From an uncultured Victivallaceae bacterium (GTDB lineage: Bacteria; Verrucomicrobiota; Lentisphaeria; Victivallales; Victivallaceae), in assembly GCA_934663655.1 (NCBI GenBank), contig CAKUKT010000080.1, positions 1 through 9,585 on the forward strand: 9,585 nt of DNA. The letters run 5' to 3'. The translations under genes and the position numbers were made by a program. Under the pieces are notes generated by a model that saw only the letters and a list, made by a program, of their open reading frames with translations, did no database searches and was not told the DNA's origin. How positions within the stretch are numbered: the first letter of the stretch is position 1; every line of letters begins with the position of its first letter. This document shows positions 1 through 9,585 of this stretch, piece by piece.

Positions 1-79
1 ATACCATCCCGAGGCCGCGCCCGGTCCCCACGATTCCACCTATTTATTCACCCAGTTTGCCAATCTGATGGAGCGTTGA
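1..79 (+). CDS. carA: Carbamoyl-phosphate synthase small subunit, C-terminal end (partial)
   Basis: Only the last 25 codons are present, read from base 2 to the TGA at 77-79. The peptide begins [16 protein letters not shown], which matches the C-terminus of CarA, where the His and Glu of the HPE motif complete the Cys-His-Glu triad of the class I glutamine amidotransferase domain. CarA hydrolyses glutamine and passes ammonia to CarB for carbamoyl phosphate synthesis, the first step of pyrimidine and arginine synthesis. The stop lies two bases before the pyrG ATG, so the genes are almost certainly co-transcribed. The assignment is supported by carB two genes downstream. The nucleophile Cys and the start are outside the window. 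GuaA, PyrG and TrpG share the HPE motif, but the APGPHD continuation is typical of CarA. Confidence 0.9.
   Translation, partial: YHPEAAPGPHDSTYLFTQFANLMER
70..73 (+). promoter_or_regulatory. Ribosome binding site for pyrG
   Basis: GGAG lies inside the last codons of carA, eight bases before the ATG at 82. It supports the ATG over the in-frame TTG at 76, which would have almost no spacing. Placing it inside carA suggests translational coupling of the two genes. Confidence 0.6.
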
Positions 80-81
80 CC

Positions 82-1677
82 ATGAGCAAATTCATTTTCA
101 TTACCGGCGGGGTGGTTTCGAGCCTCGGCAAGGGCATCACCGCCGCCAGTCTGGCCATGCTGCTCAAGGAGCGCGGCTGCCGGGTCGCGATGCAGAAGCT
201 CGATCCCTATCTCAATGTCGACCCGGGCACCATGTCCCCGTATCAGCACGGAGAGGTTTTCGTCACCGACGACGGCGCCGAAACCGACCTCGATCTCGGC
301 CACTACGAACGCTTCACCGGTATCAACTGCACCCGGGCCGGCAACTACACTTCCGGAAGAATCTACAGCAACGTGATCGCCCGGGAACGTGCCGGGGAAT
401 ATCTCGGTTCGACGGTACAGGTGATCCCCCATGTCACCGACGAGATCAAGGCGGCGATCCGTTCGGCCGCCGCCCCCGGGATCGACATCGTGATCACCGA
501 GATCGGCGGCACGGCCGGGGATATCGAGAGCCAGCCGTTTCTCGAAGCGGTGCGGCAATTCACCCATGAAGCCGGAACCGGCAACGCGATCAACGTTCAT
601 CTCACGCTGCTGCCGTACATCCGCGCCGCCGGCGAACTCAAAACCAAACCGAGCCAGCAATCGGTCGGTATTCTGCGCAACATCGGCATCTTCCCCGATC
701 TGCTGATCTGCCGTACCGAAGTGCCGATGGAACCGGAACACCGCCGAAAACTCGCACTCTTCTGCAACGTGCCGGAAGAGCTCGTAATCGAGGAAAAGGA
801 TGTCAAACATTCGATCTACGAAGTTCCGCTGGAACTGGCCGAACAGTCGGTTGATGTGAAAATTCTCGAACTGCTGCGCCTGCCGGTTCATCGCCTCGAC
901 CTGAGTCACTGGGACGAGATTCTCGACCGGGCGATCAATCCGGTACGCAGCTGCCGCATCGCCCTGGTCGGTAAATATGTGAGCTGCCGCGACGCCTACA
1001 AAAGCGTCTATGAGGCGCTCAGTCATGCGGGCATTGCCGCCAATGCCCGCGTGGAAACCGACATGATCGAAGCCGAGGAACTGGAGAACTCCCTCGAACG
1101 CCTCCGCAATGCCGACGGGATTCTGGTGCCGGGCGGCTTCGGCAACCGCGGCGTGCCCGGCAAGCTGGCGGCGATCCGTTACGCCCGCGAACACAATATT
1201 CCTCTGCTCGGGATCTGTCTCGGCATGCAGTGCATCGTGATTGAATTTGCGCGCAACGTCCTCAAGTGGAATGACGCGGACAGTACCGAATTCAATCCCG
1301 GTACGCGCCATCCGGTAATCGATCTGATGCCCGAACAGCGGAAAACCACGCAGAAGGGCGGTACAATGCGTCTCGGCGCCTACCCGTGTGTGCTGAGGAA
1401 GGGCAGCCGGGCGGAAACGCTTTACGGTACCGGGGAGATCTCCGAACGCCACCGCCACCGCTATGAATTCAACAACCTTTTCCGCGAGGAACTGGAGCTT
1501 TCCGGTCTCCGGGTCTCCGGTACCAGTCCGGACGAAAAACTGGTCGAGATGGTCGAACTTCCCGATCACCGGTTTTTCGTCGGCTGTCAGTTCCATCCGG
1601 AATTCAAGTCGCGTCCGGGGGCGGCGCATCCGCTCTTTTCCGGACTGGTTGCCGCCGCGCTGGCGGGAAAGGAGTAA
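82..1677 (+). CDS. pyrG: CTP synthase (glutamine-hydrolysing)
   Basis: This 531-residue protein converts UTP, ATP and glutamine to CTP in the cytoplasm. E. coli PyrG has about 545 residues, so it looks complete. The N-terminal synthetase domain (about 1-265) opens with the family signature [18 protein letters not shown], whose P-loop Lys is K17. It continues with [15 protein letters not shown] and [16 protein letters not shown], and an acidic metal-site motif [11 protein letters not shown] from E140. The C-terminal class I glutamine amidotransferase domain has the nucleophile Cys in GICLGMQ (C379) and the triad His and Glu in QFHPEF (H505, E507). The start is the ATG at 82, preceded by GGAG. 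It lies two bases after carA and three bases before carB, separating the two carbamoyl-phosphate synthetase subunit genes. All catalytic residues I can check are present, and I see no frameshift. Confidence 0.98.
   Translation: MSKFIFITGGVVSSLGKGITAASLAMLLKERGCRVAMQKLDPYLNVDPGTMSPYQHGEVFVTDDGAETDLDLGHYERFTGINCTRAGNYTSGRIYSNVIARERAGEYLGSTVQVIPHVTDEIKAAIRSAAAPGIDIVITEIGGTAGDIESQPFLEAVRQFTHEAGTGNAINVHLTLLPYIRAAGELKTKPSQQSVGILRNIGIFPDLLICRTEVPMEPEHRRKLALFCNVPEELVIEEKDVKHSIYEVPLELAEQSVDVKILELLRLPVHRLDLSHWDEILDRAINPVRSCRIALVGKYVSCRDAYKSVYEALSHAGIAANARVETDMIEAEELENSLERLRNADGILVPGGFGNRGVPGKLAAIRYAREHNIPLLGICLGMQCIVIEFARNVLKWNDADSTEFNPGTRHPVIDLMPEQRKTTQKGGTMRLGAYPCVLRKGSRAETLYGTGEISERHRHRYEFNNLFREELELSGLRVSGTSPDEKLVEMVELPDHRFFVGCQFHPEFKSRPGAAHPLFSGLVAAALAGKE
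1668..1674 (+). promoter_or_regulatory. Ribosome binding site for carB
   Basis: AAAGGAG is a near-perfect Shine-Dalgarno sequence six bases before the carB ATG at 1681. It overlaps the last codons of pyrG. It is the strongest ribosome binding site in the window. Confidence 0.75.
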
Positions 1678-1680
1678 GTT

Positions 1681-4912
<3,232 letters not shown>

Positions 4913-4914
<2 letters not shown>

Positions 4915-4918
4915 GAGA
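4913..4918 (+). promoter_or_regulatory. Weak ribosome binding site for guaA
   Basis: AAGAGA overlaps the carB stop codon and lies six bases before the ATG at 4925. It favours this ATG over the in-frame ATG at 4901, whose nearest GGAG (4881-4884) is about 16 bases away. The match is only partial, so reinitiation after carB may help. Confidence 0.4.
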
Positions 4919-4924
4919 ATCGTT

Positions 4925-6469
4925 ATGAACAAACAGGAAACCATTGCCGTTCTGGACTTCGGTTCGCAGTACAGCCAGCTGATCGCCCGGCGCATCCGGG
5001 AGTGCCAGGTCTACAGCGTCGTACTGCCCTTTTCCACCGATGCCGAGAAACTTCGTGAACTTGCCCCAAGTGGGATCGTGCTCTCCGGTGGACCGGCGAG
5101 CGTTTACGCTCCGGGAGCGCCGTCGATCGATCCCGAAATTCTGAACCTCGGCATTCCGGTGCTCGGCATCTGCTACGGAATGCAGCTGATCGTCCACATT
5201 CTCGGCGGCCGGGTCGAACCCGGCGAAGCGCGGGAGTTCGGACGGGCGGAACTGCGGCTGCTCACCGCTGATCCGCTGCTCTCCGGCGTCAGTTCAAAGG
5301 CGCGGGTGTGGATGAGCCACGGCGACAAAGTGGTCGCGGCTCCGGAGGGAACCATCCGACTGGCCGAAACCGAAAACACCGAATTTGCCGCGGCGAAGTT
5401 CTCCGACCGGGAGCTTTACGGACTGCAATTTCATCCCGAAGTGGTTCACTGCGAATGCGGCAGCCGGATCATCCGCAATTTCTGCCACGACGTCTGCGGC
5501 TGCAGCGGCAGCTGGACGATTTCCAACTTCATCGATGAATCGTTGCAGCAGATCCGCGAAACCGTCGGCGACAAACGGGTGATTCTGGGCCTCTCCGGCG
5601 GAGTTGATTCCTCGGTGGCAGCGGCGCTGATTCACAAGGCGATCGGCAACCGCCTGACGCCGATCTTTGTCGATAACGGCCTGCTGCGCAAGGGCGAGGC
5701 CGAAGGAGTGAAAACGCTTTTCGGAGATAATTTCCGGATGGAACTCTGTTTCGTCGATGCCGGAGCCCGTTTTCTGGACAAGCTCGCCGGTGTCGAGGAG
5801 CCGGAAGCCAAGCGCAAAATCATCGGTCGTGAATTTGTCGAGGTCTTCGCCGATGCCGCCCGGGGAATCAGCGGCGCGGAATTTCTGGCGCAGGGAACCA
5901 CCTACCCGGATGTGATCGAAAGTGTGCCGGTCAACGGTAATCCGGCCGCGTTGATCAAAAGCCATCATAACGTCGGCGGCCTGCCGCCGGATCTCAAATT
6001 CCGGCTGCTCGAACCGCTCAAGCAGCTTTTCAAGGACGAGGTTCGGGAAGTCGGACGCCGCCTCGGACTTCCCGAACAGGTGGTGATGCGCCAGCCGTTT
6101 CCCGGTCCCGGCCTCGGGGTGCGTCACCTCGGCCCCGTGAAGAAAGAAACGCTCGAACTCCTCCGCGAAGCCGATGCCATTTTGATTGAGGAGATCAAAA
6201 AAGCCGGACTCTACTACAAAATGTGGCAGGCTTTCGCGATCTTTCTGCCGGTACGAACCGTCGGAGTGATGGGTGATCTGCGCACCTACGATCATGTGAT
6301 CGCGCTCCGAGCGGTCGAGAGCAGCGACGGCATGACCGCCGACTGGGTCAACCTGCCGCACGAGGTGCTCGAAACCATCTCTTCGCGGATCATCAACGAA
6401 GTGCGCGGCGTCAACCGGGTGGTCTACGACATCACCAGCAAACCGCCCGGCACCATCGAATGGGAATAA
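4925..6469 (+). CDS. guaA: GMP synthase (glutamine-hydrolysing)
   Basis: This 514-residue protein converts XMP to GMP using ATP and glutamine, the last step of guanine nucleotide synthesis. The N-terminal class I amidotransferase domain starts with [18 protein letters not shown]. It has the nucleophile Cys in GICYGMQ (C83) and the triad His and Glu in FHPEV (H170, E172). The ATP-pyrophosphatase domain has the PP-loop SGGVDSS at 224-230. The C-terminal dimerisation/XMP-binding domain carries [19 protein letters not shown] and the usual ending KPPGTIEWE. The start at 4925 gives an N-terminus close to known GuaA proteins; a start at 4901 would add eight residues and overlap carB by 14 bases. It lies ten bases after carB and is the last gene of the nucleotide operon. 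All key motifs are intact. Confidence 0.98.
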   Translation: MNKQETIAVLDFGSQYSQLIARRIRECQVYSVVLPFSTDAEKLRELAPSGIVLSGGPASVYAPGAPSIDPEILNLGIPVLGICYGMQLIVHILGGRVEPGEAREFGRAELRLLTADPLLSGVSSKARVWMSHGDKVVAAPEGTIRLAETENTEFAAAKFSDRELYGLQFHPEVVHCECGSRIIRNFCHDVCGCSGSWTISNFIDESLQQIRETVGDKRVILGLSGGVDSSVAAALIHKAIGNRLTPIFVDNGLLRKGEAEGVKTLFGDNFRMELCFVDAGARFLDKLAGVEEPEAKRKIIGREFVEVFADAARGISGAEFLAQGTTYPDVIESVPVNGNPAALIKSHHNVGGLPPDLKFRLLEPLKQLFKDEVREVGRRLGLPEQVVMRQPFPGPGLGVRHLGPVKKETLELLREADAILIEEIKKAGLYYKMWQAFAIFLPVRTVGVMGDLRTYDHVIALRAVESSDGMTADWVNLPHEVLETISSRIINEVRGVNRVVYDITSKPPGTIEWE

Positions 6470-6529
6470 GCCGGTTCCCGGCCTGAACCGGAACCGGCAA
6501 AACTGCCGGTCGGACATTCCTTGATTTTT
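6470..6529 (+). terminator. Tandem hairpins after guaA, possible weak terminator
   Basis: Directly after the guaA stop, CCGGTTC (6471-6477) can pair with GAACCGG (6485-6491) around a 7-base loop. Then ACCGGC (6493-6498) can pair with GCCGGT (6505-6510) around a 6-base loop. GCCGGTTC (6470-6477) can instead pair perfectly with GAACCGGC (6491-6498), which would break the second hairpin. The nearest T-run (6525-6529) is about 14 bases beyond the last stem, so this is not a classical intrinsic terminator. It may mark a 3' end or slow read-through. Confidence 0.4.
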
Positions 6530-6549
6530 GCCGTTGTTGGGGTTATATT
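6521..6549 (+). promoter_or_regulatory. Sigma70-type promoter for the nucleotidyltransferase-kinase unit
   Basis: TTGATT (6521-6526) and TATATT (6544-6549) are separated by exactly 17 bases, with good matches to the -35 and -10 consensus. They lie in an AT-rich patch that stands out from the GC-rich surroundings. A start of transcription near 6556 would give a leader of about 130 bases before the ATG at 6691. The promoter follows the guaA hairpins, as expected for a new transcription unit. Which sigma factor would use it is not known. Confidence 0.6.
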
Positions 6550-6654
6550 ATGATTTTACGGTAATTTCCGGTTGTTGTGCAACTCAGGTTATGAAGCTGC
6601 CGGTGGCGTTTATGCCTCCGATCGCCGGAACCAACATGAATTTCCCGTTGAGCA

Positions 6655-6673
6655 TTTCGCCCTCCGGGCAAAA
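6655..6673 (+). promoter_or_regulatory. Small hairpin before the nucleotidyltransferase start
   Basis: TTT plus GCCC (6659-6662) can pair with GGGC (6666-6669) plus AAA (6671-6673), with one mismatch and a three-base loop. It ends 17 bases before the start codon, close to the weak purine-rich stretch GTAAAAAG that may serve as the ribosome binding site. It might influence translation, but the stem is short and could be chance. Confidence 0.2.
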
Positions 6674-6690
6674 TCTGGATGTAAAAAGAT

Positions 6691-7599
6691 ATGGAACTCA
6701 CGCTTCTGATTCTGGCCGCCGGCATGGGCAGCCGTTATGGTGGACTCAAGCAGCTTGATCAGCTCGGCCCCGGTGGCGAAACCGTGATGGATTATTCGGT
6801 ATTCGATGCGATTCGCGGCGGTTTCGACCGGGTGGTGTTCGTTATTCGGCGGGATTTCGAGGAGGATTTCAAGCGGGTGATCGGCAGCCGCTACGCCGGC
6901 AAGATCAAGATTGAGTATGCGTTTCAGGATCTCAACGATCTGCCGGGCGGTTTCACGCCGCCGCCGGGACGTGAAAAGCCCTGGGGTACCGGTCATGCTG
7001 TCTACGCCGCGCGCCACCTGCTGAACGGACCTTTCGCCGCGATCAACGCCGACGACTTTTATGGGGCCGACTGCTACGCGCAGATCGCCTCCTATCTGCG
7101 GACCCCCTACCACGGTTCCGCAGCGGTCAACGGCTGCATCGCCTCGTTCGTGCTGGCCAATACCCTGAGTGAAAACGGTTCCGTCTCCCGCGGCATCTGC
7201 GAAGAAAGCTGCGGACGGCTGATCAAGGTGGTGGAGCATGTCCGGATCCTGCGCCGCGACGACGGGCAGATCGTCAGTGTCGCCGCCGACGGCGCCGAAA
7301 CCCCGCTCACCGGTTCGGAAGCGGTGTCGATGAACGCATGGGGGTTCCGTGCTGAATTTGTCGCCGAACTGGAGGCGCTTTTCCTGGAGTTTCTCCGCAA
7401 CCGCGGCAATGAACTCAAGAGCGAGTTTTATCTTCCCGCAGCGGTAGATACATTGATTCATTCCGGCCGGGCCGAGATCGGCATGCTGCACAGCCGTGAC
7501 AGCTGGTTCGGCGTCACCTACCGTGAGGATCGCCCGCTGGTGCAGGCGGCGTTGACTCGTCTCGTCGCCGAAGGAAAATATCCCGGCAAGCTCTTTTAA
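6691..7599 (+). CDS. Sugar-phosphate nucleotidyltransferase (NTP_transferase fold)
   Basis: This 302-residue cytoplasmic protein has the GT-A-like nucleotidyltransferase fold that joins a sugar 1-phosphate to an NTP, releasing pyrophosphate. The N-terminus, LTLLILAAGMGSRYGGLKQ, carries the nucleotide-binding signature G11-x-G13-S-R15 and a following Lys (K20). KPWGTGHA (W98-H102) matches the nucleotide-recognition segment of GlmU/RmlA-type enzymes, and NADDFYG (D121, D122) supplies the likely metal Asp. The C-terminus has YLPAAVD and WFGVTYREDRP, which I associate with an uncharacterised nucleotidyltransferase family in gut bacteria. There is no left-handed beta-helix acyltransferase domain, so it is not GlmU. 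The ribosome binding site is weak. A NahK-like sugar 1-kinase follows 53 bases later without an obvious terminator between, so its substrate is probably that kinase's product. Both the sugar and the NTP are unknown; UTP is a reasonable guess. Confidence 0.85.
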   Translation: MELTLLILAAGMGSRYGGLKQLDQLGPGGETVMDYSVFDAIRGGFDRVVFVIRRDFEEDFKRVIGSRYAGKIKIEYAFQDLNDLPGGFTPPPGREKPWGTGHAVYAARHLLNGPFAAINADDFYGADCYAQIASYLRTPYHGSAAVNGCIASFVLANTLSENGSVSRGICEESCGRLIKVVEHVRILRRDDGQIVSVAADGAETPLTGSEAVSMNAWGFRAEFVAELEALFLEFLRNRGNELKSEFYLPAAVDTLIHSGRAEIGMLHSRDSWFGVTYREDRPLVQAALTRLVAEGKYPGKLF

Positions 7600-7652
7600 C
7601 CGGTCGCAGTCAGAGCCATCATCACACTCATCAAGCTTCAGGAAATCAGCAC

Positions 7653-8753
7653 ATGCCACGCACTCAGGAAGAATTGCGGGAAATCATCAAGAAGTTTTTC
7701 GTTTACGGAGATTATCTCGTTGGAATACCATTCGGTTACGGCAATGTCAACGACACCTATCAGCTGACTTTCGATCAGGGGGGAATCCGGCTGCATTACA
7801 TTCTGCAGCGGATCAACCATCAGGTGTTCCGCGAACCCGAAAAGGTGATGGAAAATGTCGACCGGGTGACCCGCCATCTGCTGAGAAAAATCCACGAACA
7901 GCATATCGAAACCAAAAAGCGGACGATCCGGTTGCTCCGCAACCAGCAGGGGATTCCCTATGTCTACGACCGGAGCGGCAACTGCTGGCGAGCTTATATT
8001 TTCGTCGAACACGCCCGCGCCTATGAGGTGCTGGAGAATCCCTCTCAGGCGTTCCGGGTGGCTCATGCGTTCGGGGATTTTCAGCTCAATCTGGTGGATC
8101 TGCCGGGACAGCGACTCCATGAGACGATTCCGGATTTCCATCATACGCCGAAAAGAATCGCCGCGCTCGAAGAAGCCGTCCGCCGCGATGTGGCCGGCCG
8201 TGCCGCCTCGCTCAGCCGGGAAATCGACTTTGTGCTCAGCCGCAAGGAGGAAGCCGGGCTGTTGCTGCGCCTCAATGCGGAAGGTTCGATCCCGGAACGC
8301 ATCACCCATAACGATACCAAATCCAACAATATTCTGATCGACGACCTCTCCGGCGAGGGAATCTGCGTGATTGACCTTGACACCGTGATGCCCGGTCTGG
8401 CGCTTTACGATTTCGGCGACATGGTGCGCAGCGGCACCAATCCCGCGGAGGAGGACGAAGTTGATCTCAACAAGGTGGGAATGCGTTTCGACATGTTCGA
8501 GGGGCTGCTGCGCGGTTATCTCAGCAGCGCCGGGGAGTTTCTGACCCAGGCGGAAAAGGAGATGCTGCCCTTTGCCGGTAAATTGATCACGCTCGAAATC
8601 GGCACCCGTTTTCTGACCGACTACCTCAACGGCGACGTCTATTTCAAAATCCGCCGTCCCCAGCAGAACCTCGACCGCTGTCGCAACCAGTTCAAACTGG
8701 TCGAATCGATCGAGAGCCAGATGCCGCGTATGAAATCGCTGCTGGAAAGCTGA
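7653..8753 (+). CDS. NahK-like anomeric sugar kinase (APH family)
   Basis: This 366-residue protein belongs to the aminoglycoside phosphotransferase/choline kinase fold. By recalled sequence it resembles Bifidobacterium N-acetylhexosamine 1-kinase NahK/LnpB over its whole length (about 360 residues). Shared features in order are GYGNVNDTY (28-36, nucleotide loop), YILQRIN (49-55), WRAYIFVEH (112-120), FGDFQ (140-144), the catalytic loop THNDTKSNN with D221, the metal motif IDLDTVMPG (D241, D243), YDFGD, and the C-terminal TRFLTDYLNGDVYF. NahK phosphorylates GlcNAc or GalNAc at C1, so the likely product is a HexNAc 1-phosphate. The start at 7653 has AGGA (7640-7643) at suitable distance. The upstream nucleotidyltransferase could turn the product into an NDP-sugar. 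Antibiotic resistance is very unlikely given the NahK-like motifs. The exact sugar cannot be read from the sequence; GlcNAc, GalNAc, MurNAc or another hexose are possible. Confidence 0.85.
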   Translation: MPRTQEELREIIKKFFVYGDYLVGIPFGYGNVNDTYQLTFDQGGIRLHYILQRINHQVFREPEKVMENVDRVTRHLLRKIHEQHIETKKRTIRLLRNQQGIPYVYDRSGNCWRAYIFVEHARAYEVLENPSQAFRVAHAFGDFQLNLVDLPGQRLHETIPDFHHTPKRIAALEEAVRRDVAGRAASLSREIDFVLSRKEEAGLLLRLNAEGSIPERITHNDTKSNNILIDDLSGEGICVIDLDTVMPGLALYDFGDMVRSGTNPAEEDEVDLNKVGMRFDMFEGLLRGYLSSAGEFLTQAEKEMLPFAGKLITLEIGTRFLTDYLNGDVYFKIRRPQQNLDRCRNQFKLVESIESQMPRMKSLLES

Positions 8754-8776
8754 GAACTGCCTTTCGCAATACCGGT

Positions 8777-8822
8777 GGCGACCGTATTTTTTCTAATCAG
8801 GAAAATACGGTCGCCGTTTTTT
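8777..8822 (+). terminator. Strong intrinsic terminator after the kinase gene
   Basis: GGCGACCGTATTTT (8777-8790) and AAAATACGGTCGCC (8802-8815) form a perfect 14-bp stem with an 11-base loop, followed by G and six T (8817-8822). It starts 23 bases after the kinase stop and ends the nucleotidyltransferase-kinase unit. The left flank has no T-run for the - strand, so it probably does not terminate the convergent htrA gene by this mechanism. Confidence 0.93.
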
Positions 8823-9104
8823 GCGACCTGCCGACAACGGGACTTTTTCCTCGCCCCGTTTCAAGGACCGGGATGCACAAACGCCGCGTTACCACCGAAA
8901 CCCATTTTGTCCGCCGCCACCACCCCGGACCCAGAATATTTCTGCGGAAACCTCGTGTCGGCACATTCTTCCCCTGCCCCGGATGATTGTCTTCTCCGGC
9001 TTTCGGCCGTCGTTTCACTCAGATTGCTCTCCCTGTCCAGCGGCATCCGGATAATTGTCCATTACGGGATCCCTGCCGCCGCCGCGCGCCGCCATCCCGG
9101 CCCT
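8823..9104. other. Intergenic region without a recognisable gene
   Basis: About 280 bases lie between two convergent genes. Open frames exist on both strands, but none gives a protein I recognise, and none has a convincing ribosome binding site. An imperfect 13-base direct repeat is present: CCGGATGATTGTC (8979-8991) and CCGGATAATTGTC (9047-9059). CGGGAT (9065-9070) and ATCCCG (9094-9099) could pair around a 23-base GC-rich loop just past the htrA stop, but no T-run follows on the - strand. I see no tRNA, riboswitch or promoter that I can defend. Confidence 0.5.
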
Positions 9105-9585
9105 TCAGAACGAACGCACATGCAGGACATTGTTGCGGAAGTTCTGTTTGAACCAGTTGCGTGGTGACCGCTGCAGCTTGACGGACAACTCCTGAATGCG
9201 GCGGTCGCGCCACACCTTCATGGTGAGGTTGTCGCCGGGAGCGGCCCCGAAAATCCGGTTGCGCAGATCGTGGGGTGATATGACGGGAGCGGCATCGACC
9301 TCCACAATGATATCGCCGGGACGCAACACTTCGGCGGCCGGAGAATCCCGGTAGATGTTTTCAACCATCGCACCGTGTTCGAGCCCCAGCTCCTCAAGCT
9401 GCTCGGCGGCGAGTTCCCGGAGGGTGACGCCGAGCCACGGACGCTCGACGTAACCGTTGCGGATCATCTCATCGGCAACCCGTTCGGCAATCTCCGCCGA
9501 AATCGCAAAGCTCAACCCGATGTTGCCGCCGGAAGGAGACATGATGAAATCATTCACCCCGATGACTTCTCCGTTGATGTTCAGC
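9105..9585 (-). CDS. HtrA/DegP-family serine protease with PDZ domain, C-terminal part (partial)
   Basis: The reading frame enters from the right edge and ends with TGA at 9107-9105, giving about 159 codons of the C-terminus. It begins LNINGEVIGVND and continues with SPSGGNIGLSFAIS, the conserved end of the trypsin-like domain of HtrA proteases just after the catalytic Ser loop (GNSGGP), which would lie outside the window. A PDZ domain follows (roughly 9452-9168), with YVERPWLGVTL as its peptide-binding start, then AMVENIYRDSPAAEVLRPGDIIVEVDAAPV. The protein ends about 20 residues later, so there is one C-terminal PDZ domain (DegS/HtrA-like) and not the two of DegP. Such proteases act in the periplasm or at the cell envelope in protein quality control; the targeting signal cannot be seen here. 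The internal GTG at 9557 is not a true start because the family sequence continues upstream of it. Confidence 0.92.
   Translation of the reverse strand, partial: LNINGEVIGVNDFIMSPSGGNIGLSFAISAEIAERVADEMIRNGYVERPWLGVTLRELAAEQLEELGLEHGAMVENIYRDSPAAEVLRPGDIIVEVDAAPVISPHDLRNRIFGAAPGDNLTMKVWRDRRIQELSVKLQRSPRNWFKQNFRNNVLHVRSF

Noticed and set aside
76..81. In-frame TTG at 76 as the start of pyrG
   Set aside because: It would lie inside the carA end, only two bases after the GGAG, and would add two residues not seen in CTP synthases. The ATG at 82 has proper spacing and gives the usual MSKFIF start.
6591..6758. Small open frame from ATG 6591 in the leader, overlapping the nucleotidyltransferase start
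   Set aside because: It lacks a properly spaced ribosome binding site, runs out of frame into a real gene and gives no recognisable peptide. A regulatory upstream frame cannot be excluded but is not supported.
7653..8753. Aminoglycoside-resistance gene
   Set aside because: The protein shares only the kinase fold with those enzymes. Its full-length motif pattern follows NahK, and it is paired with a sugar nucleotidyltransferase.
8823..8870. RNase P RNA-like GAGGAAAAAGTCCCG on the - strand
   Set aside because: It only resembles the conserved GAGGAAAGTCC segment. The remaining several hundred bases of RNase P RNA would have to run through the terminator and the kinase gene, and no other conserved part is seen.
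8775..9167. A 130-codon open frame on the + strand after the kinase
   Set aside because: It starts inside the strong terminator, runs into the antisense of htrA, has no ribosome binding site and has a composition unlike the neighbouring proteins.

Overview
This is a GC-rich bacterial chromosomal window made almost entirely of housekeeping and sugar-nucleotide genes. I see no insertion sequence, CRISPR array, tRNA or rRNA. The lineage cannot be fixed from this sequence. High GC, a periplasmic HtrA-type protease and a kinase resembling NahK of gut bacteria would suit a Gram-negative anaerobe such as a Lentisphaerota/Verrucomicrobiota or Bacteroidota relative, but this is a weak inference.

Region 1 (1-6469, + strand) is a tightly packed nucleotide-synthesis operon: the 3' end of carA, then pyrG, carB and guaA, with gaps of only 2, 3 and 10 bases. 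CarA and CarB are the two subunits of carbamoyl-phosphate synthetase, but here they are separated by pyrG (CTP synthase). CarA, PyrG and GuaA all carry a class I glutamine amidotransferase domain, and the HPE triad motif is visible in each. The operon therefore collects the glutamine-using steps that start pyrimidine synthesis (CarAB), make CTP (PyrG) and make GMP (GuaA). Its promoter lies upstream of the window.

Region 2 (6470-6690) separates two transcription units. It has tandem hairpins just after guaA, then an AT-rich patch with a good sigma70-type promoter (TTGATT, 17 bases, TATATT) and a leader of about 130 bases.

Region 3 (6691-8822, + strand) is a two-gene unit: a sugar-phosphate nucleotidyltransferase and a NahK-like sugar 1-kinase, closed by a strong intrinsic terminator with a perfect 14-bp stem. 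Together they could turn a free sugar, probably an N-acetylhexosamine, into a sugar 1-phosphate and then an NDP-sugar. This pair is the most interesting part of the window; its substrate is unknown.

Region 4 (8823-9585) starts with about 280 bases in which I recognise no gene, only a short imperfect direct repeat. It ends with the C-terminal part of an HtrA/DegP-family serine protease with one PDZ domain, on the - strand and converging on the sugar unit. The rest of that gene lies beyond the right edge.
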